A program made the translations under genes and the position numbers. 64,000 nt of DNA from Selaginella moellendorffii (taxonomy: Eukaryota > Streptophyta > Lycopodiopsida > Selaginellales > Selaginellaceae), in contig NW_003314327.1 of assembly GCF_000143415.4 (NCBI RefSeq), positions 981,403 to 1,045,402 of the forward strand. The letters run 5' to 3'. Shown piece by piece: positions 23,090 to 35,769 of the stretch. How positions within the stretch are numbered: position 1 is the first letter of the stretch; the number at the start of each line of letters is the position of its first letter. Below the pieces are notes generated by a model that saw only the letters and a program-made list of their open reading frames with translations, had not been told where the DNA came from and did not search any database.

Positions 23090-23401
23090 TGTGAGACACA
23101 AAACCCAGAGCCCCAAAAGTAGAGCCAAAAAGGTGCCATGTGGTAATGGCCGAAGTAGAAGCTAAACAAGAGTAACACGTTTGGACTAAAAACTTCGACT
23201 TGAAAAATTGAGAATGGGAGTGGAACTCTCAACGAAGTGCTCAAGGAACAAGCACGAAGCAAACAATAAGTGAATCTCTAGAAAAGGGACACAAAAGGAT
23301 CAACACATAACACATGGAAGTGTTGAGATGGACCTGAGATGGAGTCCAAGATGAACCCGAGATAGAGTTTGAAATGGACACGAGATGGAGTCGAAGATGG
23401 A
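23090..23401 (+). repeat. Truncated NA-family LTR (first about 310 bp)
   Basis: It begins TGTGAGACAC, the 5' terminus of the NA LTR, and runs into the start of the GAG/TCC array. There it is cut by a second LTR that begins again with TGTGAGACAC at 23402. The spelling is more decayed than in the next copy, so this is an older LTR into which NA-1 inserted, or a partial duplication. Confidence 0.7.
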
Positions 23402-24884
23402 TGTGAGACACAAAATCCCTAGGCCCCAAAGTGGAGCCGGAAGGGTGCCATGTGGTGGTGGCCGAAGCGAAAACCAAACGAGCGTAACATGTTTGGACTA
23501 AAAAGCTCCGACTTGAAAAGGTCGAGAGTGGGAGTGGAACTCCTAATGAGGTGCTCGAGGAACGAGCATGAAGCGAGCAATAAGCAAGGCTCCAAAAAGG
23601 GACCCAAAAAGGACCAACACATGACACATGAAAGTGTCCGAGATGGACCCGAGTTGGGGTCCGAAGTGGAGTCCGAGGTGACCCGAGATGGAGTCCGAGA
23701 TGGACCCGAGATGGAGTCCGAGATGGCCCTGAGATGGAGTCCGAGATGGAACCGAGACCGAGACCGAGACTGAGATCGAGTCCGAGTCCGAAACCGGGAC
23801 CGAGACCGAGTCCGAGTCCGAGTCCGAGTCCGAATACTAATACAGGCAATTGGGTGAAAGCCCAAAACGATCGTCCCCCAGGGGGGGGGGGGGGGGGGGG
23901 GCTGCAGGGGGTTCCAAAAGTATAGTAGGGAGAGTGTGGGGGTTGGAGCCCAGTGGAGCCAGTTTGGCCAAGAAGGGCCAGTTTGTCCAGGAAGGGCCAA
24001 TTTGGCCCAGGAAGGCCATACCCAGTGTTGGGTGATGAACTGGCCACTGGGAAGTCCAAAACTAGAGTGAATATAGATCGACAAGTGGGGTAGCTTGGTG
24101 AACTGTTCAAAAGTCGGCTCTAGTTCCCCCAGAAGATCGAATGGTCGATGCTCTCAGTCCAAGTGTGGGTGGCACTACCTACTTGGATACCTGGTGTGGC
24201 TCAACAGAACCTCGCTCTAAGCCCATGGCTAAAGCACCCAAAGGCGGAAGGCAGGGAGAGTACCCATGAGGCCCGCGTAGGACCACGGTGTTTTGAAATG
24301 TTGTCCCAAAGGCCCAGACTGTGGAAAGGAAGAGGAGTAGTCCTCTGGTGTAGTGACCAAGGATACAGTTGAGTGGTGAGGAAGTCCCAGAGGACCAGGG
24401 GGCTTAGTGGTCAGGCCTATGGGCCTCGATCCAGTGGCAATGTTGGCAAACATGGCCATGGGCAGAAAGGGATTTAGTGAAGACCGGAAAAGGGATATTG
24501 AGGAAGGTTATTCCCTATGTCTGTGGGCATCCTAAGGATGCTAAGGAGTGGATCTAGAATGACCACTCATGAACGGATGACCCCGTCCTTGAGAGATGGG
24601 ACTGTGATGCAGGTGGTGTTAGACCACCGGTGTGACCAAGGTAAAGGGGCATGGCTTTAGCGTAACGGGCTGATATATCGGTGGTACCTTGGGGTGTCGG
24701 TCATGGGATCGGACACGTGGAGCACTTGGATCAAGTGCAAAGGCTGAGTGGCGGGGATGCCATTCTCGGGGCTAGCAAGCCCAAGTCTAAAATAGGACTT
24801 ATGGAGGTTGTGAGTGAGACTCCTCCAAGTGGTTGGAGGTGTGGTTAAGTGACTAAAGTAGAATGGAAAATTTAGTTATTTACA
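23402..24884 (+). mobile_element. NA-1 5' LTR
   Basis: This LTR starts TGTGAGACAC and ends TTATTTACA, followed by a primer binding site. Order inside is a 230-bp conserved head, a GAG/TCC minisatellite (about 23640-23830), the motif GGTGAAAGCCCAAA, a run of about 20 G at 23881-23900, and a conserved 3' half ending AAAATTTAG...TTACA. It is the left LTR of an old NA copy whose internal part continues at 24885-26212 and 33723-34647. Confidence 0.85.
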
Positions 24885-26212
24885 ACTTGGTATCAGAGCT
24901 GTTCCTTAGTCTGACTTTTATTGGGGGCCAAGTATATCACCGCTTGTATTGGAATCGGAAGGTCCTAGATATGGACCTATCCTCGAGGAGTAGCATGTCG
25001 AAAGGACATGGCTCTCCACTCAAGTTCATGCATGAACTTGTGCACGATATGGTGGATGCAAAAGGGCCAGTAAGGGAACGACTTTGGGATCTTGAGAACA
25101 GTATAAGGGTTTTCTCAGAGAGCTGAGGATGTGATCCAGATGAGCGTTTGACGTAGCAAACGAGCTAATGTAGTTGTGGTAAACAACTATAGTTGGGATC
25201 ACGGGAAAGATGCAGACTCCAAAACAATAAAGGAGTCACAAGACTACCCTTATATGGTTGAGGCTGGTACTCATAAATTTGAGACCGGAATTGTTGACCG
25301 TGGGAGGTCAAATACAGAAGAGGACACCAATCCTTGAAATGGTAGCCGGGTCTACCTCTAATAAATGCTGGAACAATCCAAGGAGTTGGGGGTGTACTTA
25401 AAGATGAGTTGCTATTCTCATCACATGGACAAGTAGTCATAAGGGGCAAAAGTTAGCCCCAAGAAAATCATCAAGTGTCAAAGTAACACTTGCAAAGATT
25501 GTCTTTGTGAGTAGGACATGAATACAAGAAGTTGTATTCCAGTGAGTTGGGACCTCTAAGACTGAGACCTTGCAGGTTGTTGGATTAGCAAAGTCCAAAA
25601 TGCTGGATGACTCAAGCAGAGTCAGGGAATGGTCCTAAGGGATTGGTTGGAGCATTTGGACTGAGGTGTATGGTGCCCCATGAGGTATGGGGAGGATCAT
25701 AAAATCCAAGTATGAGAACAGTAGGTATCTCATTGATGGCAGAATGTGCTATACTAAAGTTGTGGGAAAGATGTTCCCAAAAGAAAGCAACTTTGGCCCA
25801 GAGTTGGGTGCAAACACTATAGTGCGGTGCTAACGGATAGTTAGCATGAGGAACAATTATATTGGTCTTGGCAAAGACCTAGACACTAATAAGTAGTGTT
25901 ATAAGGGTAGGCTTGTGGGGCCGATGGTGTGAAGACACTAAATGTGCCAAGATGTAATACCTTGAGGTTATGATGGTGGGTTCATAAGAACCCCTTGCCA
26001 AGGGAATCCCAATGGAAGCGGGAATGGCATGGCCTAAGCTGGAAGGCATGCGGTTGGAGTGTGGTGACCCAGATAATGATGGAGGTGTGGAAGCACCAAG
26101 CAATGAGTTATAGAACTTGACAACTATGGGGCAACTAAGGAAGAGGTGTAAGATAATTGATTAAATGGGTAAAAGGTAGCTACCCTAATGGCATAAGGAA
26201 GTTAGATATACC
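24885..26212 (+). mobile_element. NA-1 internal region, first part
   Basis: This is non-coding internal sequence of the NA family, about colinear with 55591-56925 of NA-4 and clearly diverged from it. It has no gag, protease, reverse transcriptase or integrase. One open stretch near 24995-25125 reads SKGHGSPLKFMHELVHDMVD then AKGPVRERLWDLENSIRVFS and has a counterpart in NA-4, so it may be a gag remnant. It is cut at 26212 by the end of NA-2. Confidence 0.75.
24888..24899 (+). other. Primer binding site of NA-1 (initiator tRNA-Met type)
   Basis: TGGTATCAGAGC lies three bases after the LTR end. It is the classical plant retrotransposon site complementary to the 3' end of initiator tRNA-Met. 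NA-2, NA-4 and CHR carry TGGTATCGGAGC, one base different and still able to pair through G-U. Confidence 0.9.
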
Positions 26213-27219
26213 TGTAAGCGACTAATTTTTCCATTTTACTTTAGTCACTTAACTGCACCTCCGACCACTTGGAGGAGTCTCATTCACAACCTCCATAAGT
26301 CCCAGTTAGGACTTGGGGCTTGCTAGCCCTAAGAATGGCATCCATGCCACCCAACCTTTGCATTTGGTCCAAGTGCTCCATGTGTCCGATCCCATGACCG
26401 ACACCCCAAGGTACCACCAACATACCAGCCCGTTACACTTGGCCATGCCCATTCACCTTGGTCACACCGGTGGTCTAACGCCATCTGCATCATAATTCCG
26501 TCTCTCAAAGACTGAGCCGTCCGTCCATGAGCGATCATCCTAGATCTACTCCTTAGCATCCTTAGGATGCCCGCAGACATGGGGAATAGCCTTCCCCGAC
26601 AACTCTTTTCCAGTCCCCACCAAGTCCCTTTTAGTCTATGGCCGTGTTCGCCAACACTGCCACTGAATCAAGGCCCGCAGGCCTGACCGCTAAGTCCCAC
26701 TATCCTTTGGGACTTCCTCACCATGTGACCGTATCCTTCGTCACTGCATTAGAGGCCTACTCCTCTTCCCTTTCACCGTTTGGGACTTTGGGACAACATT
26801 TCGGAACACCGTGGCCTTACGCAAGCCTCATGGGTACTCTCCCCGCCTTTCGCCTTTAGGTGCTCTAGCTATGGGCTTAGAGCGAGGTTCCGTTGAGCCA
26901 CGATAGGTATCCAAGTAGGTAGTGCCACCCACACTTGGACTGGGAGCATCGGCCAGTTGATCTCCCGGGGGAACTAGAGCCGGCTCTTGAACACTTCACC
27001 AAGCTACCCCGCTTGTCGGTCCGTGTTCACTCTAGTCTTGGACTTCCCAGTGGGCAGCTCATCACCCAATACTGGGTCCGGCCTTCCTGGGCCAAACTGG
27101 CCTTTCCTGGCCAAACTGGCTCCACTGCAGTCCTCCCCCTACTATACTTTTGGAGCTCACCAAACCCCCCAGGGTCTGGGAGACGAACGCTTTGGGCTTT
27201 CACCCTCTCAGGCTCAAAC

Positions 27220-27740
27220 TCGGACTCGGCCTCGGACTCGGACTCGGACTCGGACTTGGACTCGGATTCTGACCCGGACTCGGACTCGGCCTCGGCCTCG
27301 GACTCAATCTCGGTCCCGATCTCGGTCTCGGTCCCGGTCTCGGTCTTGACCTCGGACTCCATCTCGGGTCCTTCTCGGACTCCATCTCGGACTCCGTCTC
27401 GGTCCATCTCGGACTCCATCTCGGACTCCATCTCGGGTCCATCTCGGACTCCATCTCGGGTCCATCTCGGACTCCGTCTCGGTCCATCTCGGACTCCATC
27501 TCGGGTCCATCTCGGACTCCATCTCGGGTCCATCTCGGACTCCATCTTGGACTCCGTCTCGGTCCATCTCGGTCCATTTCAGACTCCATCTCGGACTCCA
27601 CCTCGGACTCCAACTCGGGTCCATCTCGGACTCCATCTCGGACTCCATATCGGACTCCACTTCGGGTCCATCTCGGACTCCAATTCGGGTCCATCTCGAA
27701 CTCCAACTTGGGTCCGCCTCGGACTCCATCTCGGACACTT
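27220..27740 (-). repeat. GAG/TCC-rich minisatellite array in the NA-2 3' LTR
   Basis: On the minus strand the array is built of 11-12 bp units such as GAGTCCGAGATG and GACCCGAGATG, grading into 6-bp GAGACC and GAGTCC units. All six frames can stay open for long stretches, which creates spurious ORFs. Equivalent arrays are at 33120-33490, 34900-35200, 44410-44760, 54010-54590 and 59930-60530. Confidence 0.9.
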
Positions 27741-27811
27741 CGATGTGTCATGTGTTGGTCCTTTTTGGGTCCCTTTTTTGAGCCTTTCTTATTGGTTGTC
27801 TCGTGCTTGCT

Positions 27812-28218
27812 NNNNNNNNNNNNNNNNNNNNNNNNNNNNNNNNNNNNNNNNNNNNNNNNNNNNNNNNNNNNNNNNNNNNNNNNNNNNNNNNNNNNNNNNN
27901 NNNNNNNNNNNNNNNNNNNNNNNNNNNNNNNNNNNNNNNNNNNNNNNNNNNNNNNNNNNNNNNNNNNNNNNNNNNNNNNNNNNNNNNNNNNNNNNNNNNN
28001 NNNNNNNNNNNNNNNNNNNNNNNNNNNNNNNNNNNNNNNNNNNNNNNNNNNNNNNNNNNNNNNNNNNNNNNNNNNNNNNNNNNNNNNNNNNNNNNNNNNN
28101 NNNNNNNNNNNNNNNNNNNNNNNNNNNNNNNNNNNNNNNNNNNNNNNNNNNNNNNNNNNNNNNNNNNNNNNNNNNNNNNNNNNNNNNNNNNNNNNNNNNN
28201 NNNNNNNNNNNNNNNNNN
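27812..28218. other. Assembly gap (407 N)
   Basis: The gap spans the junction between the NA-2 3' LTR and its internal region. From the other NA copies I would expect about 360-410 bp here, so the N length is close to real size and probably hides ordinary NA sequence. Confidence 0.95.
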
Positions 28219-29504
28219 GAGGGTAGCCTCCCCAACTTAGAGACTGATTGGACCACATGTAGTGGTTCTCGCTAAACCTCTTAAAGACCCTTCTCTAAGT
28301 CAATCCCACTACTCCTTCTCGGGTAGTCTCAATTTCCATCTATTGAACGTTTGCACCTTGGAACTTTTACTGTTTTGACTTTTGGAAGTCAATTTCCTAA
28401 GTGTCTCCAATACCTTGCATTGCACAGATTGTGCAACTCCACTTCCCCATCCTAGGAAGTTCATTACTTGAGGGCACCATCATCCTCTCTTCTATTTCGT
28501 GCCACCTTGGGCACTAAGTTCCATTTATCATACTTTGTGCTAGGGCTGTCCATGGCCCTATCATTTGGCTACCTTACCGCTCCCTCACTTGGAGCTTTTA
28601 CTTCGCCAAATTGGAGCACTTAAGAATCCATCCTTGGAAGTCCACTTCCTTTCCCACAAGCTGTTAGCACCGAACACATTAGTGTTCCTTGGCTAACTTT
28701 GCCATTTGGATCCCTTCCATTTAAATTCCATGGCCCAAACTTGGCCACTAGTCCTTTGCTCCTATCCTTGATTGTTGCACCCAGCAACATCGGATCGCTA
28801 CCTCCATTTTTGAGGTATCCTTTCGGTTCCATAGCAAAGACTCTTCTTTGCCAAGTCCGGAGGATGTTCACCCCTAGTACGTCTCTTTAGCATCTTCTGC
28901 TATGGGCTCTATCCATGGCCCAACTTTGTGACCCTCCCATGGATCTTTTATAGAGACTACTTTCCTCGGACTCACTATGCCATCGGACGGACATAGTTTA
29001 TTTCCCTTAGGTGCTCTTCCCACTTGGTCATCACGACCAAGCCACACCATCTTAAACAGTTCAATTTCAACATTTTGAACTAGGAACTTCATTCCTTAGC
29101 CAACCAAGGACCTTGTCCTTATCTGGCCATAAGATCACCTAGTGATCTCACCTTGGCACCTTAACAGAGTTGCCAAGAGGTACTTGGTCTTCTAGACCTC
29201 CAAGTTGTTGACTATAACCCCGGGGGCATCCCCAATACTTGGCGGTGCACCCAAGCTAGCCCTTACGGCCAAGGGTTCATAGCAACTGAGATTAGGTGTC
29301 CCCATCTCACTCACCATGTCCTTGGTGCCACTTGCACCAAAGCGTTCAAGTTAGATATGCTGAGCTTTCACACTAAGCAATCTAACCGTGCATCACGACT
29401 CCGAAGCATCCCTCGCTTGGCGGTGTGCCCAAACCAGTCTCCCCACTGAGAGTCCATGACCACCGAAATATGAGTGTCCTCATATTCCAAACCATCACCA
29501 CGCC

Positions 29505-29617
29505 CTAGTGATTTGGGACTCGAACCCAAGCACTAGAGGGTCGGGACTTGAACCCAACCTCCGTATATGCATCTACAGACGGCATCACACCGGATGCCTG
29601 ACGTGACTCCCCACGCC
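29505..29617 (-). ncRNA. Five-hairpin tRNA-like RNA domain in NA-2
   Basis: Read on the minus strand, the order is H1 29600-29617, H2 29581-29598 (GGCATC/GATGCC), H3 29561-29578, H4 29539-29559 and H5 29505-29536. H4 and H5 each contain a tRNA T-arm-like hairpin with loop TTCAAGT or TTCGAGT. H5 has an outer CTAGTG/CACTAG stem. The same chain occurs in NA-4 (58074-58188) and CHR (37571-37697). There is no complete tRNA cloverleaf. Its role is unknown. Confidence 0.6.
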
Positions 29618-32600
29618 TGTGCACTAACTTATATTTAAAGCGCACTATAGATCACAGCTTAGGAACCTAGTTCCTCCCCACTGCCAAGTCTTCTCACTTG
29701 ACAAGCCTGTGATCATGCATGGACTCCTCCATGCTTGGCCCCATGGCCCACCCTTTTTTGAAGTTATCACCTTCAACTAGGGTATTTGTTCCCTTGACTT
29801 GCCAATCTCGCTTTGGCAAGTCCTCCGACCACTTTAACATGGTTCCTGCACAAGCGTGAAAGCCCTTGATCATCGACTTTCGTTCAAAGCCTTCTCTTTG
29901 AACACTCGGGAACTACTTCCCTAACCTTGATAGCCTTGCCTCATGGCAAGCTTCAAGACCATGCTTCTGCTGCGCCACTCTGATTTCGCGCGTTCCTTGA
30001 ACCATTTATGCTTGGCCTTTCTAGGTACTACGCTACCTAGAATCCTCTTTCGGAACCTTGAAGGAACTCTGTCCCTTAGCTTGCTAAGGCCTTCTTTTTT
30101 GCAAGCTTTCCAATTGCCACATAGTCTAACATGGACAATTCCATATTTTAGACTCTTCATGGCATCACGGTTGCTAGCGGCAACACCCTCGAGCCCCCAC
30201 TTGATTCTCCACTCCCAGCTGGCATAACCAACCTTGGTTATGCCCTTCGATTCCTATGGTTCGGTTCCATCCCCTTACTTCTTGCTTTTGGCTTCACACC
30301 TTTCCTTCGGTTATTCTCCTCCAGACCAGGAGGATAGCTTTGCACCTTCTATCATGCCTTAGCAAGTATCCTTAGGGATGAACCTACCCAATAGCCCAGG
30401 GAGTGGTTCCTCAATCCAGGTATGCTCACCTTATAATCCCACACACTAGGATTACATTGTTGCTTATGGGCCTTTACAGGCCCATCACTAGCCTTGCCAA
30501 AATTCCATTTTTGGCTTTGTCCAACTCGGGTAGACAGTCCTCTCCTGTCTCCGCAACCTTGGACATTTGGATAGCACCTTCTATCTATCATTCGCTAGGG
30601 ACTTAGTCCCTTGGGCTTTATCCATTGCCCTCGCGACATCAAACACCACTTTCTGGTGTTCTAGAGTGTTCGGGTGTCCCAATGATGGCTTTCTTGACAA
30701 TGAGTATTTCCTTTTATGACATTGACTTACTATATCGCAACACAAGCAACTTATCCCCCGTAAGGGTATATGCGACTTCCCTATGCTATTAAGAAGTCTT
30801 GGGTAGCTACCTTCTACCCGTTTAACTAGTTATTTTGCACCTCTTGCTTAGTTGCCTCATAGTTGTCAAGTCCTACAACTCATTGCTTGGTGCTTTCACA
30901 CCTCCATCATTATCTGGGTCACCACACTCCAACTGCATGCTTTGCAGCTTAGGCTATGCCATTCCCATTTCCATTGGGATTCCTTTGGCAAGGGGTTCTC
31001 ATGAACCCACCAACATAACCTCAAGGTATCACACCTTGGCACATTTGGTGTCTCCACACCATCGGCTCCACGAGCTTACCTCTATGACACTTCTTCTTTG
31101 TGTCTAAGTCTTTGCCAAGACCAATACCACTCTTTCTCATGCCAACCATCTGTTAGCACTGCATCATAGAGGTCACACACAACTTTGTGTCAAAGTTGTT
31201 TTCTTTTTGGGAACACCTTTCCCACGACTTTAGCATGGCACATTTTGCCATCGATGAGATACCCTCTGTTCTCATCCTTGGATCCTATAATCCCCCCCCC
31301 ATCCTTTGTAAGGTACAACACACCTTAGTCCAAATGCTTCCATCAGTCCTTTTAGGACCGTCCTTTGACTCTACTTGAGTCATCGAGCAGTTTTGGACTT
31401 GGTTAATCCACAGACCCGTAAGGTCCTACTTATGAGGCACTAGCTCACTGGAATACACTTCTTGCATTCCTGTCCCACTCAAAAGGACTATTTTCACAAG
31501 TGTTACTCTGACACTTGATTTTGTTCTCTGGGGGCAACCTTTGCCCCTTAGGACTACTTGTCCATGTGATGAGAATACCACTCATCTCTAAGTACACCCC
31601 CCAACTCCTTGGGTTGTTCCAGCATTTATTAAAGGTAGCCCCGGCTACCATTTCAAGGACTTGAGTCCTCTTTCGTATTTGACCTCCCACGGTCATTACT
31701 TCTGGTCTCACATTCATGAGCACCAACCTCAACTATATGAGGATAATCTTATGACTCCTTTATTGTTTTGGAGTCTCTATCTTTCCCGTGATCCTAACTA
31801 TAGTTGTTTACCACAACTACCTTAGCCAACTTGCTGAGACAAATGCTCATCCAGATCACATCCTCAACTCAATGAGGAAAACCTTGCACTGTTCCCAAGA
31901 TCCCAAAGTCGTTCCATTATTGGCCCTTTTCTATCCACCACCTTGTCTACAAGTTCACACATGAACTGTAATGGAGAGCCATGTCTTCCTGACTTGCTAC
32001 TCCTCAAGGATAGGCCCACTCCTCAGACCTTCCAATGCCAACACTAGTGGTGATATACTTGAGCACCAATAAAAGTCGGATTAAGGAACAGCTCCGATAC
32101 CAAATTGTAAGCGACTAATTTTTCCATTCTACTTTAGTCACTTAACCACACCTCCGACCACTTGGAGGAGTCTCATTCACAACCTCCATAAGTCCAATCC
32201 AGGACTTGGGATTTGCTAGCCCCGAGAATGGCATCCATGCCACTCAACATTTGCACTTGGTCCAAGTGCTCCACGTGTCCGATCCCATGACCGACACTCA
32301 AAAGTACCACCGATATGGCAGCCCGTTACGCTAAGGCCATGCCCAATCACCTTTGCCACACTGGTAGTCCATTACCACTTGCATCACAGTCTTGGCTCTC
32401 CAGGACTAGGCAAACCCTCCGTGAGTGGTCATCTCAGATCCACTCCTTAGCATCCTTAGGATGCCCACCGACAAGGGGAATAGCTTTCCCCAATATCCCT
32501 CTATCAGTCCCCACTAAGTCCCTTTCTGCCCCTGGCCGTGTTTGCCAACACTGCCACTGGATCGAGACCCACAGGCCCGACCACTAAGTCCCATAGTCCT

Positions 32601-33722
32601 CTGGGACTTCCTCACCACACGACTGTGTCCTTGGTCACTACCCCAGAGGACTGCTCCTCTTCCTTTCCATAGTCTGGGCCTTTGGGACAACATTTCGGAA
32701 CACCGTGGCCCTACGCGGGCCTCATGGGTACTCTCCCTGCCTTTCGCCTTTGGGTGCTCTAGCCATGGGGTTAGAGCGAGGTTCCGTTGAGCCACACCAG
32801 GTATCCAAGTAGGTAGTGCCACCCACACTTGGACTGGGAGCATCGGCCAGTTGATCTCCCGGGGGAACTAGAGCCGGCTCTTGAACACTTCACCAAGCTA
32901 CCCCGCTTGTCAGTCCGTGTTCACTCTAGTCTTGGACTTCCCAGTGGGCAGTTCCTCACCCAACACTGGGTCCGGCCTTCCTGGGCCAAACTGGCCTTTC
33001 CTGGCCAAACTGGCCTTTCCTGGCCAAACTGGCTCCACTGCAGTCCTCCCCCTTACTATACTTTTGGAGCTCACCAAACCCCCTAGGGTCTGGGAGACGA
33101 ACGCTTTGGGCTTTCACCCTCTCAGACTCAAACTCGGACTCGGACTCGGACTTGGACTCGGGCTCGGTCTCGGCCTTGGCCCTTGTCTCGGTCTCGGTCC
33201 CGGTCTCGGTCTCGGTCTCGATCCCGGTCTCGGTCTCGGTCTCGGTCCCGGTCTCGGTCTCGACCTCGGACTCCATCTCGGGTCCTTCTCGGACTCCATC
33301 TCGGACTCCGTCTCGGTCCATCTCGGACTCCATCTCGGACTCCATCTCGGGTCCATCTCGGAATCCATCTCGGGTCCATCTCGGACTCCGTCTCGGTCCA
33401 TCTCGGACTCCGTCTCGGGTCCATCTTGGACTCCAATTCGGGTCCATCTCGGACTCCAACTCGGGTCCGCCTCGGACTCCATCTCGGACACTTCCATGTG
33501 TCATGTGTTGGTCCTTTTTGGGTCCCTTTTTGGAGCCTTTCTTATTGGTTGTCTCGTGCTTGCTCCTCGAGCACTTTGTTGGGAGTGCCACTCCCGCTCT
33601 CGACCTTCCAAGTCGGAGCTTTTAGTCCAAACGTGTTATGCTCGTTTGGCTTTCGCTTCGGCCACTACCACGTGGCACCCTTTCCGGCTCCACTTTGGGG
33701 CCTAGGGATTTTGTGTCTCACA

Positions 33723-34647
33723 ATAGACTGTGTCAATGTGATGTGAATCCAAGAAAATAATTTCTAAGAAAGACTTATGGGAAGGCCATAAAGTTGGGTT
33801 ATGGATAAAGCCCATAGCAAGAATGCTAAAGGGACCTATTAGGGGTGAACACCCTTTATATTTAACAAAGCAAAGCCTTTGTTATGAAACTGAAAGGATA
33901 TCTCAAGAATGAAAGTAGTGATCTTATGTTGCTTGGTGCAACAATCAAAGGATATACTAATGGCCAAGATTGGGCCATAAAAATCATTGGAAGGAATCCA
34001 AACGACAAAGTTGAGCAAAAAACACTTATGTGTTGGATGCTAATGGATTGTGGGAAAAGGAATGTGTTTCCAAGGATGGATTCCTAAATGTTTAAATTTG
34101 GCAAAAGTGAAAACTGCAAAGGAGGGAGCGGCAAGGTAACTAAATGATAGGGTCATGGACAGTTTTAACATAAATTATGGATAAATGGAACTTAGTGTCT
34201 AGAGTAGGACAAAATAGAAGAGAGCATGATGGTGCCCTTAAATAAAGAATTTCTTAGGATGGGAAAATGGAGTTTGCATAACATATGTAATGCAAGGTGT
34301 TGAAAACACTCAAGAAATCAACTTTGAGAAGTCAAAATTAAAAGTTCTAAAGTGTGATGGTTATATTAATAGAAATTAAGACTAGTAGTAATATTAAGAT
34401 AGAGAAAGTGTATAGCAAGAACTAAATAAACAAAAAGGGAAGGACTACCATAAATGGTTTAATAAATCTTTCAATTGGAGAGACCATACTCTTTAAAGGA
34501 TGGGAAATGTATGGTGAGCTTTTGGTGTCGAACCATTGATGAATATTGGCTTGGTGCCAAGGAAAATGGTAATCTATAATGGGGTTACTTTATAAAATGG
34601 TTTATCATTTGATGAGGACATCTAACTTCGTTTATAAGTGGTGGAGT
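33723..34647 (+). mobile_element. NA-1 internal region, second part
   Basis: This resumes NA internal sequence at a point matching about 58700 of NA-4 and runs to the 3' LTR. The 1.8 kb that should lie between 26212 and this point, including the hairpin domain, is absent. Just before the LTR the sequence ends GTGGTGGAGT, the family polypurine tract. It is AT-richer and more decayed than NA-4, with no coding potential. Confidence 0.75.
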
Positions 34648-35769
34648 TGTGAGATACAAATCCCTAAGCCCCAAAATGGAACCAAAAGGATGCTTTGTGG
34701 TAATGGCTGAAGTAGAAGCCAAATGAGTGTAACACATTTGAACTAAAAGCTCCAACTTAGATAATTGAGACTAGTAGTGGAACTCTTAACGAAGTGCTTG
34801 AGGAAGCAGTAAGTGAGTTTTTAGAGAGCACATAACAAGCAATAAGTGAGCTTTTAGAAAAGGGACATAAGAGGACCAATACATAACACATGGAAGTGTC
34901 AAGATGGAGTTCGAGATGGGCCCGAAAAGGAGTATGATAGACCCAAGATAGAGTTTGAGATGGAGTCAGAGATGGAGTTTGAGATGGACCCGAGATGGAA
35001 ACAGAGATTGAGACCGAGACCGAGGTCAAACTGAGACCGAGACCGAGGTCAAGACTGAGACCGAGACCGAGGTCAAGACTAAGACCGAGACCGAGGTCAA
35101 GACTGAGACCGAGACCAAGGTCAAGACTGAGACTGAGACTGAAACCAAGACCGAGTCCAAGTCCGAGTCTGAGTCCGAGCCCGAGTCTAAGTCTGAGGGT
35201 GAAAGCCCAAAGAATTCGTTTCCCAGACCCTAGGGGGTTTGGTGAGCTCCAAAAGTATAGCAGGGGGCAGACTTTAGTAGAGTTAGTTTAGCCAGGAAAG
35301 ACTAATGTAACCAAGGAAGGCTATACCCATGTGTTGGGTGATGATATAACCATTAAGGAGTTTAAGGCTAGAGTGAGTATAGACAAACAAACGGGGTAAC
35401 TTGTTGAAGTGTTCAAGAGCTGGCTATATCTCCCTCGGTGATCGAATGGTCAATGCTCCCAATCCAAGTGTGGGTGGCACTACCTACTTGGATATCTAGT
35501 GTGGCTTATTAGAACCTCACTCTAACCATATAGATAAGGCACCTAAAGGCAAAACGTGGGGAGAATACCCATAAAGCTTGTGTAGGGCTATAATGTTTTG
35601 AAATGTCACCACAAAGTCCTAGACTATAGAAAGGAAGAAGAGCAATCCTCTAGTGTAGTGACTAAAGATAATATCACATGGTGAGGAAGTCCTAAAAGAC
35701 AGTGGGACTTAGTGGTCAGGCTTATAGGCCTTGACCCGGTGGTGGTGTTGGCAAGCACAACCATGGATA
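34648..35769 (+). mobile_element. NA-1 3' LTR, cut by NA-3
   Basis: It starts TGTGAGATAC and holds the array at about 34900-35200, then the conserved phrases GGTGAAAGCCCAAA and CCAAAAGTATAG. It stops at 35769, where the inverted LTR of NA-3 begins with TGTAAGCGAC. The missing end of this LTR would lie beyond NA-3, outside the window. Confidence 0.75.

Larger units (their letters stand above)
26213..33722 (-). mobile_element. NA-2, non-autonomous LTR retrotransposon (LARD-like)
   Basis: This copy is inverted relative to NA-1. Its 3' LTR begins at 26213 (TGTAAGCGAC on the plus strand) and ends inside the N gap. The internal region runs from there to 32105. The 5' LTR is 32106-33722 (1617 bp, TGTAAGC...CTCACA). 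The primer site TGGTATCGGAGC on the minus strand lies at 32091-32102. The internal region has no recognisable protein. Flanking 5-mers (ATACC and ATAGA) do not match, and about 1.8 kb of the surrounding NA-1 is missing at the junction, so this is not a simple insertion. Confidence 0.82.

Noticed and set aside
26935-28275. Long open frames (up to 452 codons) rich in Ser-Asp, Arg-Asp or Gly-Leu repeats
   Set aside because: They arise from the GAG/TCC arrays in LTRs, which lack stops in several frames on both strands, and partly from runs of N. The same holds at 23241-24110, 32881-33705, 53694-55158 and 59636-60764.
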